From Pseudomonadota bacterium (GTDB taxonomy: Bacteria > Pseudomonadota > Alphaproteobacteria > Rhodospirillales > Magnetospirillaceae), in the NCBI GenBank assembly GCA_023458315.1, contig JAEXAH010000132.1:1-62008 (forward strand): 62,008 bases of DNA, written 5' to 3'. The position numbers were made by a program, and so were the translations under genes. How positions within the stretch are numbered: position 1 is the first letter of the stretch; each line of letters starts with the position of its first letter. Positions 10,062-19,827 of the stretch are shown here, in pieces. The notes beneath the pieces were generated by a model. It ran no database searches. It worked only from the letters and a program-made list of their open reading frames with translations, and was not told the origin of the DNA.

Positions 10062-10820
10062 ATGCTTCATACCTACGACCATTACCTGCTGGCGGCGCTG
10101 GCCCTGTTCGGGACGCTGGGCGCCTGTGCCGTCGGGTTCTGGCTGGGCCATTCCCGCTTCGCGCCCGCCATCCGGGCATGGCGCGGCCTGTCGCCGCCCT
10201 TCGTCAACGTCATCGGCGTGCTGTTCGCGCTGACCCTGGCCTTTCTGGCCAACGACACCTGGAACGCCCACGACCGCGCCACCAATTCCGTGTTCCAGGA
10301 AGCGGGCGCGCTGCGCAGCATCGAGGCGCTGTCGCGCCATCTGCCCGAGCCCACCCGCGCCAAGGTGGACCAGGCGTTGCAGACCTATGTGCGGCTGTCG
10401 GTCGAGGTGGAATGGCCGCGTCTGGCCGACCGCCACGGCAGCCCGGAAACATCCGAGGCGCTGGCCGCCCTGATGGAAGTGCTGTCCGGCCCCGACGTCG
10501 CCCGCGCCCTGCACGCCACCAGCCATGCCCTGGTGCTGGAGCAGGCGGTGGCCATCCGCGCCGCCCGCGAACAGCGCATGGCCCTCAGCCAGACCCACGT
10601 CAACCCGTTGAAATGGCTGGGCATGGCCTTTCTGGGGCTGGTGACGATGGTGTCCATCTCCATGGTCTACATCGACACGCCCAAGGCGGAATTGCTGGCG
10701 GTGCTGCTGTTCGCCATCGCCGCCGGTCCCACCGCCGCCATCGTGCTGGTGCAGGGCAACCCCTATCTGGAACCCAGCGCGGTCAAACCGACGCCGCTGG
10801 TGGAAGTGTTGAGGAGGTGA
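10062..10820 (+). CDS. DUF4239 (bestrophin-like) membrane protein
   Basis: The 252 residues contain an N-terminal membrane segment (about 8-26), a second segment around VNVIGVLFALTLAFLA, a soluble helical middle, and two C-terminal segments (WLGMAFLGLVTMVSISMVY and LLAVLLFAIAAGPTAAIVL). This layout and the phrase GVLFALTLAFLANDTW fit the DUF4239 family, distantly related to bestrophin channels. Its role is unknown. It ends directly before the trp leader region, whose -35-like TTGACA starts immediately after its stop codon. Confidence 0.75.
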   Translation: MLHTYDHYLLAALALFGTLGACAVGFWLGHSRFAPAIRAWRGLSPPFVNVIGVLFALTLAFLANDTWNAHDRATNSVFQEAGALRSIEALSRHLPEPTRAKVDQALQTYVRLSVEVEWPRLADRHGSPETSEALAALMEVLSGPDVARALHATSHALVLEQAVAIRAAREQRMALSQTHVNPLKWLGMAFLGLVTMVSISMVYIDTPKAELLAVLLFAIAAGPTAAIVLVQGNPYLEPSAVKPTPLVEVLRR

Positions 10821-10857
10821 TTGACAACACCCGCGTCATGGGCGCAGCATGCCGCCC

Positions 10858-10908
10858 ATGAATACGAAATTCGTCCCCCAGGCGCAGTATTGGTGGTGGT
10901 TCGCATAA
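10858..10908 (+). CDS. trpL: trp operon leader peptide
   Basis: The 16-codon frame reads MNTKFVPQAQYWWWFA and ends in TAA. Three consecutive Trp codons (10891-10899) near the end are what is expected of a leader peptide that stalls ribosomes when charged tRNA-Trp is scarce. Its start codon sits inside a short hairpin. The antiterminator strand begins three bases after the stop codon. Confidence 0.88.
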   Translation: MNTKFVPQAQYWWWFA

Positions 10909-10954
10909 CCGGCGGCCGCACCTGTCTTCACGTCTGAAACGGACACAGCATCAA

Positions 10955-10990
10955 GGCCGCCACGGGGAACCGGGCGGCTTTCGTATTTTC
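10955..10990 (+). terminator. trp attenuator terminator
   Basis: A stem of GGCCGCC with GGGCGGC is closed over a short loop and followed by a T-rich stretch (TTTCGTATTTT). It competes with the antiterminator described for the trp leader. Confidence 0.75.
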
Positions 10991-11047
10991 TCCCCCTCGC
11001 AGCGAGTCCGGTCCTCCCCCTGGCGGTGACACCAGGAGAGAGACATC

Positions 11048-13204
11048 ATGATTTCCCGCTTCGCCCCGGCCCCCGGCCATTTCCTGACCCAAGGCGGCCT
11101 GACCGTGGACCGCGCCGTCCATACCCTGCCCGACGGCCCCGCCGCCATCGCCGATCTGGCCGCCCGGCTGGATGAAGGCCACGGCATGCTGATGGTGTGC
11201 GACGTCACGGTGGCCGGGCGCTACCGCCCGCGCGCCATCGGCTTCGACGTGCCGCCGCTGATGGTGGTGGCGCGCGGCCGCGACATCGAGATCGAGGCGC
11301 TGAACCGGCGCGGCGAGGTATTGCTGCCGCTGCTGGCCGGGCCGCTGGGGCTGGAACAGGTCTCGCCCGAACTGCTGCGCGGCCATGTGGCCGACAGCGG
11401 CGAACCGGCGGACGAGATGCACCGCACCCGCCGGTCCTCGGCGCTGGACGTGGTGCGCGCCCTGCGCGATCTGTTGGCCAGCGACGACGACGACCATCTG
11501 GGGCTGTACGGCGCCTTCGGCTACGATCTGGGCCAGCAGGTGGACCCGGTCCAGGTGCGCATGGGCCGTCCCGCCGACCAGCGCGACATGGTGCTGTACC
11601 TGCCCGACCGCCTGTTGCTGGCCGACCCCGAGGGCGGCCCGGCCCATGTCATCCGCTATGAATTCAGCAAGGGCTTCGCCACCACCTGCGGGCGGCGGCG
11701 CGAGGCGCGGACCGCCCCGGTGCGACGCGGCAACGGTGCCGAGGCCGGGGATTCGCATGAACCGGGGGCCTATGCGGGGGTGGTGCGAACGGCCCTGGAG
11801 TATTTTCGGCGCGGCGATCTGTTCGAGGCGGTGCCGTCGCAGACCTTTGCCCGCCCCTGCGCCCAGGCGCCCAGCGCGGTGTTCCAGCGCCTGCGCCGCC
11901 TGAACCCGGCGCCCTATGGCCTGCTGGCCAATCTGGGCGCGGGCGAGGTGCTGGTGTCGGCCAGCCCGGAAATGTTCGTGCGGGTCGAGGCCGACCGCGT
12001 CGAAACCGCCCCCATCTCGGGCACGGCGGCGCGCGGCGGCGACGCGTTGGGCGATGCCGACGCGGTGCTGCGCCTGTTGTCCGATACCAAGGAAACCGCC
12101 GAACTGACCATGTGCACCGATGTGGACCGCAACGACAAGGCGCGCATCTGCGCGCCGGGCAGCGTGCGGGTGATCGGGCGGCGACAGATCGAGATGTATT
12201 CGCGGCTGATCCATACCGTGGACCATGTCGAGGGCCGCCTGCGCCCCGGCATGGACGCACTGGACGCCTTTCTGGCCCATGCCTGGGCGGTGACGGTGAC
12301 GGGGGCGCCGAAAAAGGCCGCCATGCAATTCATCGAGGACCACGAAACCAGCCCGCGCCGGTGGTACGGTGGCGCCTTCGGCGCGGTGTTGGTGAATGGC
12401 GGGCTGGATACCGGCCTGACGCTACGCACCATCCGCATGCAGGACGGCATCGCCGAAATGCGGGCGGGCGCCACCCTGCTGATCCATAGCGATCCGGATG
12501 CCGAGGAACGGGAATGCGCATTGAAGGCGTCGGCCCTGCTGGCGGCGCTGGACGATGCCCCGGCCGCCCGGCCGACCCCCGCCCCCGCCTTGCCCCATGC
12601 CGGACGCCGGGTGCTGGTGGTGGATCACGAGGACAGTTTCGTCCACACCCTGGCCGATTACTTCCGCCAGTTCGGCGCCGAAACCCGGGTGGTGCGCCAA
12701 CCCGCCGCCCACGCCGCCCTGACCGCCTTCCGCCCCGATCTGGTGGTGCTGTCACCCGGCCCGGGACGGCCCAAGGATTTCGCCCTGTCCGACACCATCG
12801 CCGCCGCACTGGAACACGGCGCGGCGGTGTTCGGCATCTGCCTGGGCCTGCAAGGCATGGTCGAACATTTCGGCGGCAGCCTGAACCTGGGCACCCCCGC
12901 CCACGGCCAGCCCGCCCAGGTGCGCACCCATGGCGGCACCCTGTTCGTCGGCCTGCCCCATACATTCCGGGCCGGGCGCTACCACAGCCTGCACGCCGAC
13001 CGCGCCACCCTGCCCGCCTGCCTGGAGGTCACGGCGGATTTGGACGACGGCATGATCATGGCGGTGGAACACCGCACCCTGCCGCTGGCGGCGGTACAGT
13101 TCCACCCGGAATCCCTGCTGACGCTGGGCGACGGCACCGGCCTGAAACTGATCGGCAACGTGCTGGAGCGGCTGCGGCCGGAACGGACGCGGGCGGCGGC
13201 GTGA
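11048..13204 (+). CDS. trpE(G): Fused anthranilate synthase TrpE(G)
   Basis: The 718-residue protein fuses component I (chorismate to anthranilate, about residues 1-500) with the glutamine amidotransferase component II (about 520-718). Component I shows the chorismate-binding stretches PISGTAARGGDALGDADAVL, DVDRNDKARIC and VTVTGAPKKAAMQFIE. Component II has the oxyanion segment SPGPGRP, the nucleophile C598 in GICLGLQ, and H686 and E688 in FHPES. Such fusions are typical of several alphaproteobacteria (Rhizobium, Azospirillum). Expression should be set by the attenuator just upstream. No other trp gene follows in this window. Confidence 0.96.
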   Translation: MISRFAPAPGHFLTQGGLTVDRAVHTLPDGPAAIADLAARLDEGHGMLMVCDVTVAGRYRPRAIGFDVPPLMVVARGRDIEIEALNRRGEVLLPLLAGPLGLEQVSPELLRGHVADSGEPADEMHRTRRSSALDVVRALRDLLASDDDDHLGLYGAFGYDLGQQVDPVQVRMGRPADQRDMVLYLPDRLLLADPEGGPAHVIRYEFSKGFATTCGRRREARTAPVRRGNGAEAGDSHEPGAYAGVVRTALEYFRRGDLFEAVPSQTFARPCAQAPSAVFQRLRRLNPAPYGLLANLGAGEVLVSASPEMFVRVEADRVETAPISGTAARGGDALGDADAVLRLLSDTKETAELTMCTDVDRNDKARICAPGSVRVIGRRQIEMYSRLIHTVDHVEGRLRPGMDALDAFLAHAWAVTVTGAPKKAAMQFIEDHETSPRRWYGGAFGAVLVNGGLDTGLTLRTIRMQDGIAEMRAGATLLIHSDPDAEERECALKASALLAALDDAPAARPTPAPALPHAGRRVLVVDHEDSFVHTLADYFRQFGAETRVVRQPAAHAALTAFRPDLVVLSPGPGRPKDFALSDTIAAALEHGAAVFGICLGLQGMVEHFGGSLNLGTPAHGQPAQVRTHGGTLFVGLPHTFRAGRYHSLHADRATLPACLEVTADLDDGMIMAVEHRTLPLAAVQFHPESLLTLGDGTGLKLIGNVLERLRPERTRAAA

Positions 13205-13264
13205 GGAGGACGTTTCGGGGACCATGATGGGCTTTTCGGCCATCGTCCGCGCTTATGGAACGAG

Positions 13265-13443
13265 CCAGCAGTAACACGGATAAACAAGGATGGGTGGGAT
13301 GGGCACGGATTTCTGTTTGCCCGCCGCGCATTTCGTTTCATGGCGGGCTTCTTTTACCGAATTGAGGCCCTACACGATGACCGCCATCCCATCATCCGTG
13401 GCCCGCGCTAGCGGGCATCCGTGTTTATCCGTGTTACTGCTGG
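13265..13443. repeat. Intergenic element with ACGGATAAACACGGAT-type inverted ends
   Basis: The 27-base arms start CCAGCAGTAACACGGATAAA and match with one or two differences at 13265-13291 and 13417-13443. The interior holds further partial palindromes (GGGCACGGAT; CCCGCGCTAGCGGG). It fills the gap between the convergent 3' ends of trpE(G) and folP. No transposase is encoded in it. Confidence 0.8.
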
Positions 13444-13480
13444 GCCGTTCCGACAGTTCGGTTGGTGGTTGGAGGCCACC

Positions 13481-14626
13481 TCACCCCGCCGCCTTCATCG
13501 CCCGCCACAGCTTGACCGCCTGCACCGTCTCGGGGACGTCGTGGACGCGGATGATCTGGGCGCCCGCATCCAGGGCGGCCAGATGCACGGCCAGGGTGCC
13601 GGGCAGGCGCTGGTCGGGGGGTTCGTTGTTGCTGAGGGCGGCGATCATGCTTTTGCGGCTGGCGCCCAACAGGATGGGACAACCGAGGCCGTGATAGAGG
13701 GCCAATGACGCCATCACCTGGGCATTGTGCGAGGCGGTCTTGCCAAAGCCGATGCCGGGGTCGCTGGCGATGCGGGCGGCGGGGATGCCCGCCGCTTCGC
13801 AGGCGCGGATGCGGTCGGCCAGGTAATCGTAGATGTCCAGCGGCGCGCAGCCGTAGCTGGGGTCCGATTGCATGGTCTGCGGCTTGCCCTGCATGTGCAT
13901 CAGGCACAGGGCGGCGCCGGTGCGGGCGGCAATTTCCAGGCTGCCCTCGCCTTCCAGGGCGGTGACGTCGTTGATGATGCGGGCGCCCGCCGTCACCGCC
14001 GCCTCCATCACCGGGGCGTGGCGGGTGTCGATGGACACCACGACGCCCTTTTGCGCCAGGGCACGCACCACCGGCAGCACGCGGGCCAGTTCCTCGTCCA
14101 GCATCACCGGGGCGGCGCCGGGACGGGTGGATTCACCGCCCACATCGACGATGTCGGCCCCCGCCGCCACCATGTCCAAGGCGCTGGCGATGGCGGTTTG
14201 CGGGTCGAAATGCCTGCCGCCGTCGGAAAAGCTGTCGGGCGTGGTGTTGACGATGCCCATGACCAGCGGCCGGTCCAGATCCAGCCCGGCCCAGGGCTGG
14301 CGGCGGGCGCCGATACGGCGCACCAGACGGCCGAGATGGCGGGCCACTTCTTCGCCCTCGCCTTCCGACCATTCCACCAATTCGGCATAAGGCGCGGTGG
14401 CGACCCAGGCGGTGGCGCCATCGCGCAGCACCACGGCGCCCGATGTAAAGGCCAGGGCACCATCGCCGATCGGCCAACCATTGCCCGACACCACCGCCGC
14501 CGCCGCCGCCTCGCCCGCCACGATCCCGGCGGGCAACAGGTACAGGCGGCCGTCCAGCGGCGCAGCGGTCCAATCGAGGCCGCGCGGCAACCCGGCGGCA
14601 CGGCGAAAGGCGGGGGTGACGGTCAT
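13481..14626 (-). CDS. folP: Dihydropteroate synthase
   Basis: The 381-residue enzyme condenses pABA with hydroxymethyl-dihydropterin pyrophosphate in folate synthesis. The catalytic TIM barrel occupies about residues 110-381, with MGIVNTTPDSFSDGG, GGESTRPGA, SIDTRH and ASDPGIGFGKT, the last binding pterin. About 100 extra N-terminal residues precede it; many alphaproteobacterial FolP proteins have such an extension of unknown use. The start at 14626 (MTVTPAFRR) lies just after the ftsH terminator. It is the next gene after ftsH on the same strand. Confidence 0.92.
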   Translation of the reverse strand: MTVTPAFRRAAGLPRGLDWTAAPLDGRLYLLPAGIVAGEAAAAAVVSGNGWPIGDGALAFTSGAVVLRDGATAWVATAPYAELVEWSEGEGEEVARHLGRLVRRIGARRQPWAGLDLDRPLVMGIVNTTPDSFSDGGRHFDPQTAIASALDMVAAGADIVDVGGESTRPGAAPVMLDEELARVLPVVRALAQKGVVVSIDTRHAPVMEAAVTAGARIINDVTALEGEGSLEIAARTGAALCLMHMQGKPQTMQSDPSYGCAPLDIYDYLADRIRACEAAGIPAARIASDPGIGFGKTASHNAQVMASLALYHGLGCPILLGASRKSMIAALSNNEPPDQRLPGTLAVHLAALDAGAQIIRVHDVPETVQAVKLWRAMKAAG

Positions 14627-14639
14627 GATGCAGGCTCCG

Positions 14640-14680
14640 AAAATAAGACACCCTCCCCCGCCGCAAGGCGAGGGAGGGTG
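14640..14680 (-). terminator. Rho-independent terminator after ftsH
   Basis: On the minus strand a CACCCTCCCTCGCC arm pairs with GGCGGGGGAGGGTG over a TTGC loop and is followed by TCTTATTTT. It lies between the ftsH stop and the folP start. Confidence 0.85.
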
Positions 14681-14696
14681 CCGGTAAACACCAGAT

Positions 14697-16604
<1,908 letters not shown>

Positions 16605-16700
16605 GGTCAGGCCCTTCCTCGTTTGGCGCGGCGGCGGCCCTGGTCGAAGCCGCCCAGCCGCGCCGAAATGCGGTTCCCTAGAGATAATGACGGCCCCGCC

Positions 16701-18002
16701 TTAGACAAGGCGGCTTCCGCCCGACGTCACCGGCACCGAGGGCGTTGCGACGATCCACCGCAACACCGATCCCACGGGTACCCCTCGGTTATAGCCGAGG
16801 TGGGGGACCACGCAAAGGCCCTGCTGGTCGTATAAGGCGGGCAAAGTGGGTCGGACCGCCGCCGGAAACGCCGTCAGCAGGCGGCGAACCGCCTCGGGCG
16901 CGCCGTTGCCCAGGGCGCCGACCCGCAATCCGGGCGGCCCGTCGGCGGCAATCGCCAGCCGGAAACGGCCGTCCCACACCACCTCCGCCCCCGGTTCCAG
17001 GGCCAGCGGCGGCGCCATGCGCCCGGCCTCGCGGCAGAACAGCAGGCGCCCGCGCCACGGGATCACCCGGCACCCGGCCAGGGTGGCGGCGGCGTCCAGA
17101 CCATGCCGGAAACGATTGAACAGCGCCTCGGTCCGTTCCGCGCGCGGCGGATGGGCGCCGCCGCCCAGGGCGCGCACCATCCGGGCCAGCAGGCGCAGGC
17201 CGATCTCCTCGGGAATTCCGGCAAAGATATCGGGCGCCGCCAGCGCATACCCCGCGTCGAAGAAGTCGAGCTTGCGCGCCGCCACTTCCGCCACCGCGCC
17301 ATCCAGGGCATCGGCGGCGCGGGCCATGCGCCGGGCGGTGACGGCCAGCCGCTCGGGGCTCAGCCCCTCGGCCGCCAGTTCCGGCAGGCGGGCACGCAGG
17401 CGGGCACGGGCGAAAGCGGGATTGCGGTTGGACGGGTCCTCGATCCAGCCCTGCCCCGCCGCCGCCAGGGTGGCGGCCAGCCGGGCGCGCGGCACCGGCA
17501 GCAACGGCCGCAACAGCCGCAGGGAAAACCGCTCGGCCACCGGCGCCATGGCCGCCAGCCCATCCACCCCCGAGCCCCGCCCCAGCCGCAACAGCAGCGT
17601 TTCCGCCTGATCGTCGCGGTGATGGCCCAGCAGCAGATGCAGCACGCCGCGCGCCGCGCACCATTGTTCCAGCAGGGCATAGCGCGCCGCCCGCGCCGCC
17701 GCCTGGATGTCGGCGTCGGGCTTGGCGCCGTCCCAGACCAGAATGGCATGGCCGATGCCCCGCGCCGCCAACCACGCCGCCACCCGCGCCGCCTCGGCCC
17801 CGGAATCGGGACGCAGCCGGTGGTCCACGATCAGCGCCGTCACCCGGCCGCCGCGCGCCCGCGCCCAATCAGCGGCCAGCAGCGCCAGACACAGGGAATC
17901 GGCGCCGCCCGACACCGCCACCGCCAGATCTGGCCGGGGCTCGAACGGGTGCAGCGGCGCCATCAGGGCGGCGAATTCGGCGGCATTCAGCGGAATGGTC
18001 AT
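16701..18002 (-). CDS. tilS: tRNA(Ile)-lysidine synthetase
   Basis: The 433-residue enzyme modifies C34 of the minor tRNA-Ile to lysidine so that it reads AUA. The PP-loop SGGADS is at 31-36. HHRDDQAET and EDPSNRNPAFARARLR are the conserved N-type ATPase and tRNA-contact segments. A TTG twelve bases upstream is an alternative start, but the ATG at 18002 agrees better with homologues. The start lies within about ten bases of the terminator that follows cpoB, so little room is left for an independent promoter. Confidence 0.92.
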   Translation of the reverse strand: MTIPLNAAEFAALMAPLHPFEPRPDLAVAVSGGADSLCLALLAADWARARGGRVTALIVDHRLRPDSGAEAARVAAWLAARGIGHAILVWDGAKPDADIQAAARAARYALLEQWCAARGVLHLLLGHHRDDQAETLLLRLGRGSGVDGLAAMAPVAERFSLRLLRPLLPVPRARLAATLAAAGQGWIEDPSNRNPAFARARLRARLPELAAEGLSPERLAVTARRMARAADALDGAVAEVAARKLDFFDAGYALAAPDIFAGIPEEIGLRLLARMVRALGGGAHPPRAERTEALFNRFRHGLDAAATLAGCRVIPWRGRLLFCREAGRMAPPLALEPGAEVVWDGRFRLAIAADGPPGLRVGALGNGAPEAVRRLLTAFPAAVRPTLPALYDQQGLCVVPHLGYNRGVPVGSVLRWIVATPSVPVTSGGSRLV

Positions 18003-18010
18003 TGCGCAAA

Positions 18011-18038
18011 CCAAAAGGCCCCTCTTTCGAGGGGCCTT
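18011..18038 (-). terminator. Rho-independent terminator after cpoB
   Basis: On the minus strand AAGGCCCCTC pairs with GAGGGGCCTT over a short loop, followed by TTTGG. It lies between the cpoB stop and the tilS start. Confidence 0.75.
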
Positions 18039-18042
18039 GAAC

Positions 18043-19023
18043 TCACTTGCAATCGTATTTCTGCTTTTCGGCCTGGGCCGCCCGCTTGACCCGGTCGGGC
18101 ATCTGCGGATGATCCGAGAACAGGATGGCGAAGGCGGTGCAGGCTTCCTTCTTCTTGCCCAGCAGGCCGAAGGAGGACCCGGCCTTGTAGATCATGTCCG
18201 GCGCCTTGGTGTGCTTGGAGAACTTCTTGTAGCCCTCGAGGAAGGTGGCGGCGGCGGTGCCGTAATCCTTCTTGGTATAGGCGATGTCGCCCAGCCAGTA
18301 TTGGGCGTTGCCCGCCAGGGCATGATTGGGGTTCTTGGCCAGGAAATCCTGGAACCCACTTTCGGCGGTGCCGTAATCGCCCGCCTGGGCGGCGGCATAG
18401 GCGGCGTCGTACAGGGCCTGGGGATCGGCGGGCTTGCCCGCCATCGCCTTCTTCATGTCCTTTTCCGACATGCTGCCGAGGGTCTGCGGCCCCGAGGCCG
18501 GACCGGGCTGGTCGGCGCCCTTGGGCGGGGTCAGGGTGACGCGGTCGCCACTGCCGCCAGCGGCGGGCAGCGACAGGCTTTGCTGGCCCGACGCGGCGGC
18601 GGGCGCGGCGGCGCCGCCGCCAGCGGCCTGAAGATCCTTGAAGCGCAGGTCGATGTCCGCCTGCATGCGTTCAAGCTGCTTGGCCAACTGGTTGTTCTTG
18701 AACTGCGCTTCCTCGACCTTGCCGGTCAGTTGGCGGACCATCTCTTCCAGTTGGTCGACGCGCTCGTCCAGACGGGTGGCAAGGCCGGGGGAAATGGGTT
18801 CGCCCGCAGCGGAGCGGGTGGCGGTGCCGCCGCCCAGCGCCGGAGAGGTGATGATGGTCGAGCCGCCCGCCCCGCGCGACACCTGGGATTGCATGACCTG
18901 AAGGTCGCGCTCCAGGCGCTCCAGACGGTCATAGACGGCGCGGTTGTCGTATTGGGCGTGCGCGCCTCCGGCTCCAAGCGAAACCATCAGGGCAAGCGCG
19001 GGGATGAGGACGATGCGACGCAC
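18043..19023 (-). CDS. cpoB: Cell division coordinator CpoB (YbgF)
   Basis: The 326-residue periplasmic protein links peptidoglycan synthesis with Tol-Pal-driven outer-membrane constriction. A signal peptide ends near GAGGAHAQ. An N-terminal coiled coil (about 30-110, YDRLERLERDLQVMQ and RLDERVDQLEEMVRQL) is the trimerising segment. After a Gly/Ala-rich linker come TPR repeats with YWLGDIAYTKKDYG. The GTG at 19023 was chosen because GAGG precedes it by five bases and the signal peptide then begins properly. It is the last gene of the Tol-Pal cluster. Confidence 0.92.
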   Translation of the reverse strand: MRRIVLIPALALMVSLGAGGAHAQYDNRAVYDRLERLERDLQVMQSQVSRGAGGSTIITSPALGGGTATRSAAGEPISPGLATRLDERVDQLEEMVRQLTGKVEEAQFKNNQLAKQLERMQADIDLRFKDLQAAGGGAAAPAAASGQQSLSLPAAGGSGDRVTLTPPKGADQPGPASGPQTLGSMSEKDMKKAMAGKPADPQALYDAAYAAAQAGDYGTAESGFQDFLAKNPNHALAGNAQYWLGDIAYTKKDYGTAAATFLEGYKKFSKHTKAPDMIYKAGSSFGLLGKKKEACTAFAILFSDHPQMPDRVKRAAQAEKQKYDCK

Positions 19024-19084
19024 GGGAACCTCGTTCTTCGGGGCGGCGGGAAATTCGGTGCCCAGGCATAGCACAAGCCTGAGG

Positions 19085-19143
19085 CGAAAATAAGACGCCC
19101 GTCGCTTCCGACAGCCCTAGGACCATCGGAAGGACGGGCGCCT
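19085..19143 (-). terminator. Rho-independent terminator after pal
   Basis: The minus strand forms a long interrupted hairpin (GGCGCCCGTC/GACGGGCGTC with an inner CTTCCGA/TCGGAAG stem) and then reads TTATTTTCG. It separates pal from cpoB. Confidence 0.75.
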
Positions 19144-19170
19144 CATCACGTCCGTGAACGCTTCAGCAGA

Positions 19171-19659
19171 TTACTTGCTGAGGACGGTCACGCCACGGCG
19201 GTTCTGCGACCAGGCGGCCTCGTTCGAACCGAGGGCGACCGGGCGCTCCTTGCCGTAGGAGATGGTCTTGACGCGAGCGGCCGGCAGGCCACCAGCGACC
19301 AGATACTCCTTGACCGCGTTCGCACGACGCTCGCCCAGGGCGAGGTTGTACTCACGAGTGCCACGCTCGTCGGCGTGACCTTCGACGGTCAGGTTGTAGG
19401 TCGGGTACTTCTTCAGCCAGGCGACCTGCTTGTCCAGGGTGGCCTTGGCGTCAGCGCGCACGCTGTACTTGTCGAAGTCGAAGAAGACGCGATCGCCAAC
19501 GTTGGCGATGAAGTCTTGCTCGGAACCCGGAACGATGCCGGCGGGCTTGGCAGCGGCCGGCTGGGCCGAAGCACCAGAGGTGGCCTTCTCCTCGGGCGCC
19601 GATTCACAGGCGGCCAGCAGGGCGGCGGCAGCGAAAATGCTCAGAAAACGCAGCTTCAT
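19171..19659 (-). CDS. pal: Peptidoglycan-associated lipoprotein Pal
   Basis: The 162-residue outer-membrane lipoprotein has a short signal peptide ending in the lipobox LLAAC (Cys near position 19). An OmpA-like peptidoglycan-binding domain follows, with VEGHADERGTREYNLALGERRA and the conserved end region NRRGVTVL. Pal anchors the Tol machine to peptidoglycan. The start at 19659 puts the signal peptide at the beginning; the open frame upstream is unlike the family. A terminator follows. Confidence 0.95.
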   Translation of the reverse strand: MKLRFLSIFAAAALLAACESAPEEKATSGASAQPAAAKPAGIVPGSEQDFIANVGDRVFFDFDKYSVRADAKATLDKQVAWLKKYPTYNLTVEGHADERGTREYNLALGERRANAVKEYLVAGGLPAARVKTISYGKERPVALGSNEAAWSQNRRGVTVLSK

Positions 19660-19827
19660 ATTTGAGGACTCCCCCTCAATGGAACGCCGTAGGGAATGCA
19701 GATTGGACCTTTGGAGACGCCGCGCCGCCCCACGAGGAGGCGGCACGCCCTTCCTTGGACAACGAGAACTCAGGACCCGTCGTCTTTGGAAAAAATCTCA
19801 ATCGGCGCGGACTATACTGCCATAGTT

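Larger units (their letters stand above)
10821..10990 (+). promoter_or_regulatory. trp leader: promoter, leader peptide and attenuator upstream of trpE(G)
   Basis: A TTGACA -35 box lies at 10821-10826; no clear -10 was found. An 8-bp hairpin (10837-10844 with 10853-10860) encloses the leader ATG. After the leader peptide, GGCGGCC at 10911-10917 can pair exactly with GGCCGCC at 10955-10961 as an antiterminator. The latter can instead pair with the GGGCGGC arm at 10972-10978 as a terminator. These mutually exclusive pairings, with three tandem Trp codons ahead of them, are the signature of ribosome-mediated attenuation by tryptophan. Confidence 0.85.
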
